From IMG/VR virus record IMGVR_UViG_3300032323_002905, positions 25,453 through 89,452 of that record: a DNA stretch of 64,000 nt; one strand, 5' to 3'. The stretch's first letter is position 1. Each line of letters opens with the position of its first letter. Position numbers and translations under genes: made by a program. A model generated the notes under the pieces. That model made no database searches, was not told the origin of the DNA, and saw only the letters and a program-made list of their open reading frames with translations. Shown here piece by piece: positions 43,327 through 50,728 of this stretch. Source of the DNA: a virus.

Positions 43327-43599
43327 TTATTTGTTAAACTTAACTTTTGCTTTTTCTGTGTTAGGTACAAATTGTTTACCTTTTTTATCTCCCTCGATTT
43401 TTTTGCGAGTTGTTGCGGCACGTTCAGCTTTAGTTAAGCGTTTCGCTTTAGCTAATGGTAAGCAACGTTGTGTTGCTTTACCTTTAGGCATTGTACCACA
43501 GTCACCTGCGATGTTACCCTGTGTATCTATACGGACCCATTTTTCTTTTTTAAACCAGTCACGTAGTGATTCTTGTACTAAGCGTTTTAAGTTATCCAT
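43327..43599 (-). CDS. Tagged small basic protein (DUF6321-like)
   Basis: 90 residues, very basic. Leader MDNLKRLVQESLRDWF with V-Q-E at 8-10. The body, KWVRIDTQGNIAGDCGTM, KATQRCLPLAKAKRLT and AATTRKKIEGDKKGK, matches a short Cys-containing basic domain I know from T4-like phages (DUF6321-like). The charge suggests DNA binding, fitting a head-packaged protein. ATG overlaps the stop of the 116-residue gene. Confidence 0.7.
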   Translation of the reverse strand: MDNLKRLVQESLRDWFKKEKWVRIDTQGNIAGDCGTMPKGKATQRCLPLAKAKRLTKAERAATTRKKIEGDKKGKQFVPNTEKAKVKFNK

Positions 43600-43949
43600 T
43601 ATTTTTTCTTGCCTGACATTAATCCTTTACATACCTTAACAGCTCGACCTGACAAATAAGCTGAAGACTTTTCGCCAGCTGCCATTCTACGTTGACGATA
43701 TGCTTCGCCTTTAGGGCAAAGTTTTTCAATTAATAATTCATTTAATATATTATCAATGCGTTCTTTTAATCGAGGTGTGTTAAATATTTTATTAATAATA
43801 ACAAAATCAGTCATTGGATCTAATTCATCCACTGTTTTGCCATTAGCATAAAGTTTTAAGAAATATTTTACTGTAGGTGTATTGTAAGTATCAATTTTAT
43901 CTTTGATAATTTCTAATTTTCTTTCAGCTTCTTTTTGAATTGCATCCAT
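43599..43949 (-). CDS. Small basic phage protein
   Basis: 116 residues. An acidic helical first half (IQKEAERKLEIIKDKIDTYNTPTVKYFLKLYANGKTVDEL) is followed by a basic C-terminus, LIEKLCPKGEAYRQRRMAAGEKSSAYLSGRAVKVCKGLM, a motif that recurs in T4-like phage proteins near the DUF6321-type genes and contains two Cys. No clear tag. Function unknown; nucleic-acid contact is possible. Confidence 0.65.
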   Translation of the reverse strand: MDAIQKEAERKLEIIKDKIDTYNTPTVKYFLKLYANGKTVDELDPMTDFVIINKIFNTPRLKERIDNILNELLIEKLCPKGEAYRQRRMAAGEKSSAYLSGRAVKVCKGLMSGKKK

Positions 43950-43950
43950 G

Positions 43951-44154
43951 TTATTTACTTAATAAGTCATTAATTCTAATATGAAATTGTGACATACTAG
44001 TATCTAGTAAGTCTGGGTTATCCTTTAATATTTTATATAGTTTTTCACTAATATCAAATTTAATTATAGGATTTAATATATCTTCTTCCATCATTTCATT
44101 ATTTTCAACTAAACGACGGTTATTAAAATATTTGTATACATTGAAATTGCTCAT
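43951..44154 (-). CDS. Very small protein of unknown function
   Basis: 67 residues (MSNFNVYKYFNNRRLVENNEMMEEDIL...). N-terminal 20 residues end in LVE, a possible gp21 site at 15-17, then an acidic patch; the rest is helical (ISEKLYKILKDNPDLLD). Tight one-base overlap with the upstream gene and short distance downstream support a real gene. No family recognised. Confidence 0.55.
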   Translation of the reverse strand: MSNFNVYKYFNNRRLVENNEMMEEDILNPIIKFDISEKLYKILKDNPDLLDTSMSQFHIRINDLLSK

Positions 44155-44759
44155 TATTTTTTATTTTTTAAATAATTACTTAGTAGTGTACCTATAGCAC
44201 CTACCTTCTGTCTTATAAATATCCATTCTTCTAGTGTTAATGTATGATTTTCATTAACATAATCAATAACTAACACACCTATAAACTGATCTTGTAAATC
44301 ATGTATAGCAAGAGCATAAAATGATTTAGTACCACATGATTTATCCACAGGGAATAAATTTTGAGCTTTATCAGCATCATAATGAGGTAAATTAATTTCA
44401 CCTTCTCTATATAATGTAGAAAATGCTTTACTAAATAATGATGTAGGAATATTTTGGTATACTTCTTTAACAGATGCTACATCAACTCCTACACGTTCAT
44501 ATAATATTGAAAATTTTTGTAGTGATTTACCCGTAGGATATAAATGTCCACCATTATGGAATTGTGATATCCATATGCGATCACAATCTAATTGATCAAA
44601 TAAACTATCAACTTGATGATCAATTAAAGCGTTATGTTCAATAGCTTCAGCTAATGGATCATGCTTTTTTCTTTCTAATTTAGTTTTAACCCATGTCATT
44701 ACTACAGGTCCAATTACTGCTGTTATAAACGCGACTATTACTGCGGTTAATATATCCAT
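44154..44759 (-). CDS. Membrane-anchored GAF-like sensor-type protein
   Basis: 201 residues. Residues 1-24 form one transmembrane helix (ILTAVIVAFITAVIGPVVMTW) followed by a basic linker. The remainder has a GAF-like pattern: DRIWISQFHNGGHLYPTGKS, YERVGVDVASVKEVYQNIP, KSFYALAIHDLQDQFIGVLVIDYVNE and a final helix. Ligand unknown. I associate this architecture with uncharacterised proteins of T4-like marine phages. It may be placed in the host membrane during infection, but no partner is visible. Confidence 0.65.
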   Translation of the reverse strand: MDILTAVIVAFITAVIGPVVMTWVKTKLERKKHDPLAEAIEHNALIDHQVDSLFDQLDCDRIWISQFHNGGHLYPTGKSLQKFSILYERVGVDVASVKEVYQNIPTSLFSKAFSTLYREGEINLPHYDADKAQNLFPVDKSCGTKSFYALAIHDLQDQFIGVLVIDYVNENHTLTLEEWIFIRQKVGAIGTLLSNYLKNKK

Positions 44760-45328
44760 TACTTTTTTAAACTTTGTAGATATTCTATTGTTTGTTCTTT
44801 ACTTTTTAATAATTGTGCTTTATCTGAACCATTCCATGATTCTACATCTCCTGCCTCTGTAATATAAGATTCCATTTTGGTATCTATTTTTTCATCAATC
44901 CAAATATTGAAATCTTTAATTATACTATCAATATCAGAATTTAATATATTTTTTTCATATTCAACCCATAATCCTTTTGCTTTTATCGCGCCTTCAAATT
45001 CTATCTGGCAGTCAAAGCATCTGTTATATTGAATATAAAATTGTTTATCATAACGATGTTTCATTACTTTAGAGCATTCAGGGCAAAATAATGGTAAATG
45101 GATTTGAGCTTTCGCTTTATCCAATTTTGTAACATTTTGTTTTATACCATTTTTAATGGTCCATTTACGACCATCTTCTTCCCATACATCTCCTTCATCA
45201 TGAAACTCTTGTTGTTTGGTGTAACCAATACTAGTACTAGTTTTTTCACCATATTTACCTTGAACTAAATTACGAAGACGTTGTACATCTTTTTCTTTAA
45301 ATTCTTTTTTTAAAACTGATTCTGACAT
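44759..45328 (-). CDS. Zinc-ribbon-like conserved phage protein
   Basis: 189 residues. Cys pairs CPECSKVM and CFDCQIEF (about residues 94-97 and 115-118) make a probable zinc ribbon, flanked by YDKQFYIQYNR and AKGLWVEYEKNI. Preceding part contains EFHDEGDVWEEDGRKWTIKNGIKQNVTKLDKAK. C-terminal end is acidic and helical. The whole pattern is conserved among T4-like phages in my experience, without known function. Overlaps the GAF-like gene by one base. Confidence 0.65.
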   Translation of the reverse strand: MSESVLKKEFKEKDVQRLRNLVQGKYGEKTSTSIGYTKQQEFHDEGDVWEEDGRKWTIKNGIKQNVTKLDKAKAQIHLPLFCPECSKVMKHRYDKQFYIQYNRCFDCQIEFEGAIKAKGLWVEYEKNILNSDIDSIIKDFNIWIDEKIDTKMESYITEAGDVESWNGSDKAQLLKSKEQTIEYLQSLKK

Positions 45329-45331
45329 TTA

Positions 45332-45976
45332 TTATTTTGTTAGATTTTTTATTTGTTCTCTAATGACTTCTTTTAATTCTTTTTTAGTCATTTTGATTTT
45401 CATATATTCAGCTTTAGGATCTTTAGGTAATTCTTTAATTTTACCTTGTTTAACTTGTTGCATAAAATATATTTTTGCTTCTTGATCTAATTTATTTATT
45501 GATTCATCAACTGACTCTTTATCAACTACTGAGTAGTCAATTTTAGCACTTTTCATTACCACATCAATAATTTTTTTAGTTAAGTCTTTAGCTGGATTTC
45601 CTGACTTAGGGAAAACAATAGTATCGTCTTTAACTTTATATTTTAATAATGTAGGTCTAGAAGTAAGTGACTTAACAAAATCATCAATTGCTGTTTTAGT
45701 TTTAACAGGAAAAGGAAAACCTTGATCTTTTTCCATTTTCTTGCGTTTAGCAGGAATAACAGGACCAAAGTGATCTTCTAATGCTTTTTGAATTGATTGT
45801 TTATTACGCATGTTAGAAATATACATTCCGTAGTTATCTAATGTCTCTAAAGCTTTAACTGTATCTTCTACAGAAACGCCTTTAGGAGTAACTACAACAT
45901 CGTAATTTACTTGTTCACGATTTGAAGGTGAAACTTCTGCTCCCTCTTCTTCTCTTAATTTGTATTTATAAGCCAT
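45332..45976 (-). CDS. Phage protein with tag-like C-terminus
   Basis: 214 residues. N-terminus MAYKYKLREEEG has an L-R-E site; the C-terminus MTKKELKEVIREQIKNLTK is strikingly like the MKKSEL leaders, but at the opposite end. Body: helical (VEDTVKALETLDNYGMYISNM), a basic GPVIPAKRKKMEKDQGFPFPVKT, then a C-terminal helical region. If the leader peptides bind the core, this protein may use a C-terminal equivalent as the scaffold does. Overlaps the HAD gene by 11 bases. Confidence 0.6.
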   Translation of the reverse strand: MAYKYKLREEEGAEVSPSNREQVNYDVVVTPKGVSVEDTVKALETLDNYGMYISNMRNKQSIQKALEDHFGPVIPAKRKKMEKDQGFPFPVKTKTAIDDFVKSLTSRPTLLKYKVKDDTIVFPKSGNPAKDLTKKIIDVVMKSAKIDYSVVDKESVDESINKLDQEAKIYFMQQVKQGKIKELPKDPKAEYMKIKMTKKELKEVIREQIKNLTK

Positions 45977-46496
45977 ATTGTTTTAATTCGTCTATTACTT
46001 GATCAGTTGATTTAAATAAAATACCTATTCCTCCTTTTGATTTCCATTGTTCAATATTATCTTCTCTATCGTCAATCAAAATTTTATTTTTACCTGAATA
46101 GTTTTGTTTAGCTGTCGCGTTAGCTAATACTAATTTAGTTCCAGGTATATTATTTTTAACCCACAAACGTTTACCTAAACGTGATTCGTTTTGGCGTGAT
46201 GGAGCTGATAGTAAAGTTGGGTTATGTGGTTTAATGTAGTCCCATAGTTTTTGTCCTTCAGGCATCCATTCCATACCTACCCAAAATCTTACTCCTATTT
46301 GTCTGTCAATTAAATCCCAAAATTTTTCTTTACCATACTTACTTTCGTAAGCACGAGGATCCATATTACCAAAGTATCTAAAACGAGCATCAAAATCAGT
46401 TAATACACCATCCATATCACAGTAGATTTTGTATAGTGATTGAGTTGATTCTTCTTCTTCTTTTAATTGTTTATATAAGTCTGTTAATTTATACAT
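45966..46496 (-). CDS. Tagged HAD-type 5'-nucleotidase
   Basis: 176 residues. Catalytic DMDGVLTDFD (D27 nucleophile, D29 acid) as in the deoxyribonucleotidase (NT5C) branch of the HAD family, with LLSAPS as the motif II Ser and ILIDDREDNIEQW as motif IV. The first 20 residues (MYKLTDLYKQLKEEEESTQS) are an extra leader with an L-K-E site at 11-13, of the capsid-targeting type. Expected to dephosphorylate nucleoside monophosphates; if injected it could act on nucleotide pools early in infection. Follows the nucleotidyltransferase fusion with an 8-base overlap. Confidence 0.8.
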   Translation of the reverse strand: MYKLTDLYKQLKEEEESTQSLYKIYCDMDGVLTDFDARFRYFGNMDPRAYESKYGKEKFWDLIDRQIGVRFWVGMEWMPEGQKLWDYIKPHNPTLLSAPSRQNESRLGKRLWVKNNIPGTKLVLANATAKQNYSGKNKILIDDREDNIEQWKSKGGIGILFKSTDQVIDELKQYGL

Positions 46497-47646
46497 TTTT
46501 TATTTTTACGTCTGAATTTTGAAGAAATTGTCCTTTAGGAGTAGGAGCAGGAGTTGAAGATACTAATGAACCTTCTTTGATACTGTCTTCCCAATTTCTA
46601 AACATCATATTACCTTTTTCGTAAGCTTCTCTTTCAATTTCAGGTAAATCTCCGTCTTCGTTTGTGTTTGTTGTACTGATATTATTTAATCTATTATCTA
46701 AATTTTGTTCATGATGTATCATTTCATGAGAAAATGAACGTAAAACATCTTTAGGATGTCTATTCATAGTAAATAAAGTAATTGATTTTTCTTCTGGGTT
46801 GTAAAATGCTGTTTTGCCGAATACGTTTTCAGCATTTGCTTTATCATTGTTAATGAATTTAACAACAGGTAATGGTTTAATATTCATACCTTGATTAACC
46901 ATATATTTAGTTAATTCAGGAATATATTTTTTATAGTCATTAGTTTTGTTTAAAGACTCATTTAAAGTAGGGTTATTATCATGTCCGCATTTATGACAGA
47001 TATATAAATCTTTACCACCATCTGCTATTTTCCATTCCCAACCACAATTGTCACAAATAACTTCTGTGTTTGTTACTAGTTCTTGAACAATAGTAGATAA
47101 AGTATTAAATACTTCTGTTTTTTCTTTTACTTTTTCAGGGATAAAAGATAAAAATGCTTCTTGTCCTTTTTTTAAGGCTTGACGAGCGTCAGTTCCGCTT
47201 GTATCTAATTGAGTAACTATAGGAGCTAACTCAACATTTTCATACTTACCTATACCTTTTGTTCTTGAAGCCATATCTATAAAATCATCATCTTTACCTT
47301 CTCTAGCTCCAATAACCCATATTACATTCTCGTCTTGATGATTTTTAATATAATCATAGATAGCTGTAATTGGTGAGTTAGTTGGTTCTACTTTTACTTT
47401 TAAAGGTAAGTATTTTTTATAGATATCCCAAACTAAAAGTGATTCAGCTTGAGTAATTCCATCTCTTGTTCCTGAGCCAACATAAATAATAAATTCATCT
47501 ATTTGTGGATATTTTTCTAATGCTGTTTCAACAACTTCAAAGTGACCCTTGTGAGGCGGTTTAAAACCACCCCCATACAAAGCTACAGTTTTAGTTTGTT
47601 CTTGTTCTAAAATAGAATCAGCTAAAAATTTACCTAATGGATTCAT
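46489..47646 (-). CDS. Nucleotidyltransferase-Zn ribbon-HExxH fusion, tagged
   Basis: 385 residues, three parts. Leader MNPLGKFLADSILEQEQ with ILE at 12-14. Residues 19-185: HIGH-superfamily nucleotidyltransferase (ALYGGGFKPPHKGHF with HKGH at 32-35; TSGTDARQAL in place of the usual ISSTxIR), as in NMN adenylyltransferases and cytidylyltransferases. Residues about 197-225: zinc ribbon, CDNCGWEWK to CHKCGHDN. Residues about 235-385: gluzincin-like segment SFSHEMIHHEQ (H307, E308, H311) with a downstream EREAYEKG that could supply the third ligand. This combination is unusual. Substrate specificity cannot be read. Confidence 0.75.
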   Translation of the reverse strand: MNPLGKFLADSILEQEQTKTVALYGGGFKPPHKGHFEVVETALEKYPQIDEFIIYVGSGTRDGITQAESLLVWDIYKKYLPLKVKVEPTNSPITAIYDYIKNHQDENVIWVIGAREGKDDDFIDMASRTKGIGKYENVELAPIVTQLDTSGTDARQALKKGQEAFLSFIPEKVKEKTEVFNTLSTIVQELVTNTEVICDNCGWEWKIADGGKDLYICHKCGHDNNPTLNESLNKTNDYKKYIPELTKYMVNQGMNIKPLPVVKFINNDKANAENVFGKTAFYNPEEKSITLFTMNRHPKDVLRSFSHEMIHHEQNLDNRLNNISTTNTNEDGDLPEIEREAYEKGNMMFRNWEDSIKEGSLVSSTPAPTPKGQFLQNSDVKIKNV

Positions 47647-48209
47647 TAACTAAGTTTCATTTTTTTAATATACGCACTATTACGAGATCCTCTCATTCCT
47701 AAATCATAATTAGCTTCTTTTTTTAATTCTTCAGCTTTAGCCATATCTAATGTAGCGTCATGTAACTCACCACCATTATCAGCGATAATGTAAACTACAT
47801 TAGTTTGATTTTCATTAAGTTTTAACTTTTGAATTAATTCTTTAGCTTTAACTTTTTTCTCATCAATATCTTTTTTAGAAGTTCTAAATTCTTCCATTGA
47901 TGCTTTTAATTCATCTAATTGTGTATCACGAGCTTTTAACGCCTCAGTAGCAATTCTACTTGCATCTGATTTGTTTTTGTACATACCCATAATGTTTTCA
48001 TATGTTAAACCGTTTTTAATTCTTTCAGCTAGTGAAAAAGGATCGGCCTCAAACATTATTTCTTCTTTTGTTGATTTAGTACCTGGTTTAGATACTACAA
48101 AGAATTTACCTACTTCATCAACTACATCGTAGTTTTTAGTAATGGCTTCTTTTACTTCCATTGTTTCTTCTTCCAAATTTTCTCTTAAAAGGTCAATTAA
48201 TTTTTTCAT
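47646..48209 (-). CDS. Tagged helical internal protein
   Basis: 187 residues, Lys/Glu-rich. Leader MKKLIDLLRENLEEE with L-R-E at 8-10, closely related to the SOD and kinase leaders. Then TKNYDVVDEVGKFFVVSKPGTKSTKEEIMFEADPFSLAERIKNG, a helical coiled-coil stretch (about 95-135), and VVYIIADNGGELHDATLDMAKAEELKKEANYDLGMRGSRNSAYIKKM. Function unknown; inferred head cargo. The start follows the kinase stop by one base. Confidence 0.6.
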   Translation of the reverse strand: MKKLIDLLRENLEEETMEVKEAITKNYDVVDEVGKFFVVSKPGTKSTKEEIMFEADPFSLAERIKNGLTYENIMGMYKNKSDASRIATEALKARDTQLDELKASMEEFRTSKKDIDEKKVKAKELIQKLKLNENQTNVVYIIADNGGELHDATLDMAKAEELKKEANYDLGMRGSRNSAYIKKMKLS

Positions 48210-48210
48210 G

Positions 48211-48966
48211 TTATATGAATTGGTTTATTTTTTGTTTTGCTTGATCTAGTGTATCAAAACTACGATCTACAGAAAGTAAATCTTTTATATCTTGGTTTAT
48301 TTGTTCTTTTTCTCTAGCTGATTTAGCTATTTCTTCTGGTGTTTTAGGTTTACCTACTGATTTAGTAGTATCAAAGAAACGTTTTTTAATTTCTTCAGGA
48401 TTATAATCAGTTTCAGCATCTTTAGGATCGTTATTAACTAATATAAAATTATCACCAAATGCTTCTTTATATGTGTCTATATTTTTAGTATAATCACGCC
48501 ATGTTCTTACTACAATAGATGGTAACAAGTTTCTATCACGTTGTAAATTGCGTTCTAATGAAGTAATAGGCGAAACATATAATGCTAACATCAATGTATT
48601 GTATCCTAGTGCTTCAAGTTCCGCTTTTTTCTTAAGTAATGGTTTACTTGCACCTCCTGTACCGTCAACTACCACATCTTTTAGATCTTTAGTTAACTCA
48701 TCATATTTTTCTCTAGTAATTTTTTGCGCTTGTCCCATTAATTTAGCAGCCTGAGATAATTCTTCAGGTCCGAAATCTTTTTGAGACATACCTAAACCTG
48801 ATTTCTTTAATAATTCTTCATAAGAATCATCAATATTAATGACATTAAATGAAGGAGGTATTAATTGTTTAGATATATATGACTTACCAGAACCAGCAGG
48901 ACCAGCTAAAAATATAGCTTTAGGCGCAGATGATGCTTCTGTTAATAATTGAACTAGAGAAATCAT
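48211..48966 (-). CDS. Tagged zeta-toxin-like P-loop kinase
   Basis: 251 residues. Leader MISLVQLLTEASS matches the SOD leader (MINLIQLLTEAKD) with L-T-E at 8-10. Then FLAGPAGSGKSYISKQL (Walker A 22-29), NVINIDDSYEE (Asp pair as in zeta/AAA_33 kinases), VVVDGTGG (second acid) and ERNLQRDRNLLPSIVVRTW with the lid Arg residues. Zeta-type kinases phosphorylate UDP-N-acetylglucosamine or other small substrates; this substrate is unknown. Packaging in the head would make it an enzyme delivered at infection onset. ATATTTAT motif 16 bases upstream. Confidence 0.75.
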   Translation of the reverse strand: MISLVQLLTEASSAPKAIFLAGPAGSGKSYISKQLIPPSFNVINIDDSYEELLKKSGLGMSQKDFGPEELSQAAKLMGQAQKITREKYDELTKDLKDVVVDGTGGASKPLLKKKAELEALGYNTLMLALYVSPITSLERNLQRDRNLLPSIVVRTWRDYTKNIDTYKEAFGDNFILVNNDPKDAETDYNPEEIKKRFFDTTKSVGKPKTPEEIAKSAREKEQINQDIKDLLSVDRSFDTLDQAKQKINQFI

Positions 48967-48981
48967 AAATATATGTTTGAT

Positions 48982-48989
48982 ATAAATAT
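48982..48989 (-). promoter_or_regulatory. ATATTTAT promoter-like motif
   Basis: Coding strand GTAATATTTATATCAAAC before the kinase gene, 16 bases from the ATG; a further copy of the octamer overlaps the start codon at 48965-48972. Confidence 0.4.
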
Positions 48990-49762
48990 TACAGTTCTCT
49001 TTTTACTGTAGTTTTAAATTCAGTAAATACCGGAGCATCATTAGGATGTTCAAGATCAAATAAACGGCGTACAGTACGGAAAATATCAAGATTTTCTTCA
49101 TGTGTACGAGTTGGTAATACCATTTCCCAACCTTTACCTTGCATTTTATCTTTAGCTGGTTTGCGTTTAGTTGATTTTAACCATAGAATACCATAGTTAT
49201 CAACTTCCTTACCATAACATTCTTTGTAACATTGGCCATAAACTGCTGTTTGTAACTCATAAGTAGTTTGAACATGGTTAGATGTTTTATAATCAATTAA
49301 CCATAGTTTACCATCAATTTCACATAACATATCGCAAGTACCCGCTACTCTTAATTCATCCGAAAATAAATGTACTTCGGATTCAATTAATTTAGGATTA
49401 TAAGTTTCCCAAAAATCAACAAAACGTAAAAACATTTGCCATACATCAGGATTATATTGTGGATAACCAGCAGGACTAAGGAAATTCATTTCTTTACCTT
49501 CTAAGTACTCTTCAATCATTTCGTGAGTTTGTGTACCTTCTTCAGCGGCTTTTTTAACAATGTACTCTGAAGCGTAACCTACTTTTTTTAACCAATCTTC
49601 AAAAAATTTACCTTTTGGATACATACTTAAAACATATGTCACTGATGGGTAGTAATTGGTATTGCGTCTATAATATCTGGAATCGGGTAATGTAATTTGT
49701 TTGTGGTCTTCAGAAATTTCTAGAATTCTGTTGTAAGAATGCTTGATGTTTTTATTTATCAT
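48989..49762 (-). CDS. RecB/Cas4-like PD-(D/E)XK exonuclease
   Basis: 257 residues. EGTQTHEMIEEYLEG gives the upstream His (H80), then AGTCDMLCEIDGKLWLIDYKTS with D144 and D157-x-K159, and a final QTAVYGQCYKECYG helix: the motif series of RecB-family nucleases. Expected to act on DNA ends in replication, recombination or host DNA degradation. No targeting peptide. Its ATG overlaps the primase stop by four bases, linking it to replication. Confidence 0.85.
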   Translation of the reverse strand: MINKNIKHSYNRILEISEDHKQITLPDSRYYRRNTNYYPSVTYVLSMYPKGKFFEDWLKKVGYASEYIVKKAAEEGTQTHEMIEEYLEGKEMNFLSPAGYPQYNPDVWQMFLRFVDFWETYNPKLIESEVHLFSDELRVAGTCDMLCEIDGKLWLIDYKTSNHVQTTYELQTAVYGQCYKECYGKEVDNYGILWLKSTKRKPAKDKMQGKGWEMVLPTRTHEENLDIFRTVRRLFDLEHPNDAPVFTEFKTTVKREL

Positions 49763-50691
49763 AATAGATATAGTTTTTTCTCAAGTAAACCTGAGAAAGT
49801 TAGGGGATAGGTGTTCTGTATTATTTCTGTAAAATGTCTGAATCCTAATTCACTTGGATCTTTACCATCTAAATCTACTAAATATACTTCTTTACCTTCA
49901 TTTATTAATTGTTCACAAAATTGTAATGCTTCTTTTAAAGCATCTTTATCTAATGCTATATAAATTTTCTTAACAGATGATGCTACTAGCTTTAACATCA
50001 ATGTAGACTGTATATTCTTGCCTAATAACGGTATAGCATTTCGTTTAATAGCAATGGCGTCAAACATTCCTTCGCACAGTATAATCGGTGTATCCCAGTT
50101 TATAAACAGCTCAAATGGTATAATATTACGTGACACATCTGGGTTCTTATATTTAAGACTTGATGTTTTATCAAAATTACGAGCTGTAAAATAATTTAAT
50201 TTACCTGTAGCATCATATGATGGTAAAATAATCATTTTATTAAATTTACCACCCTCACAATAACCTATATTATATTTTAATATATCGTCTTCTGTTATAC
50301 CTCGTTTTTTAATATAATTTAAAGCATGTTTACCTATGATATCACTATCAGGTATATTAACTAATGGTTTAAATTCTTGAGGTAATTTTAAAATAGTTGT
50401 AGTTTGTACTATTTTTTCGCCTGATGTATATTTAACTAATGGTTTTAGTTCTGCTAACTTATCAGGATCAGCATGTATTGCTTTAAATAGATTAACTAAT
50501 GATTTACCTTTTTTATTACAACTCCAACAATGCCATGGATTTTCACCTTTATCTGACTCAGTAAAATTGATTTCTAATTTAGGTTTATGGTGATTACAAA
50601 AGGGACAATGATATGCATAATTACCTTTTGATGTAGATTTACTAATGCCTAAAACCGAATTTACTAAATTTACAAGTAGTTGATTTACCAT
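49759..50691 (-). CDS. DnaG-type DNA primase, gp61-like
   Basis: 310 residues. N-terminal zinc-binding domain YHCPFCNHHKP and WHCWSCNKKG (cysteines about 29, 32, 55, 58). Then a linker and core, and a TOPRIM domain: IILCEGMFDAI, IYIALDKDALKE and YLVDLDGKDPSELG with the acidic metal ligands. It makes RNA primers for lagging-strand synthesis with a DnaB-type helicase, not seen in this window. Its promoter TTTGGC-N17-GTATAAT ends seven bases before the ATG. Confidence 0.9.
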   Translation of the reverse strand: MVNQLLVNLVNSVLGISKSTSKGNYAYHCPFCNHHKPKLEINFTESDKGENPWHCWSCNKKGKSLVNLFKAIHADPDKLAELKPLVKYTSGEKIVQTTTILKLPQEFKPLVNIPDSDIIGKHALNYIKKRGITEDDILKYNIGYCEGGKFNKMIILPSYDATGKLNYFTARNFDKTSSLKYKNPDVSRNIIPFELFINWDTPIILCEGMFDAIAIKRNAIPLLGKNIQSTLMLKLVASSVKKIYIALDKDALKEALQFCEQLINEGKEVYLVDLDGKDPSELGFRHFTEIIQNTYPLTFSGLLEKKLYLL

Positions 50692-50695
50692 ACCT

Positions 50696-50728
50696 CATAT
50701 TATACAAAGGATAGGTTAAAAAGCCAAA
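50696..50728 (-). promoter_or_regulatory. TTTGGC-N17-GTATAAT promoter-like element
   Basis: TTTGGC (50723-50728) immediately after the TAG stop of the GIY-YIG gene, 17 bases, GTATAATATG; TATAAT at 50699-50704. Seven bases then lead to the primase ATG, so the transcript would be nearly leaderless. Confidence 0.65.
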
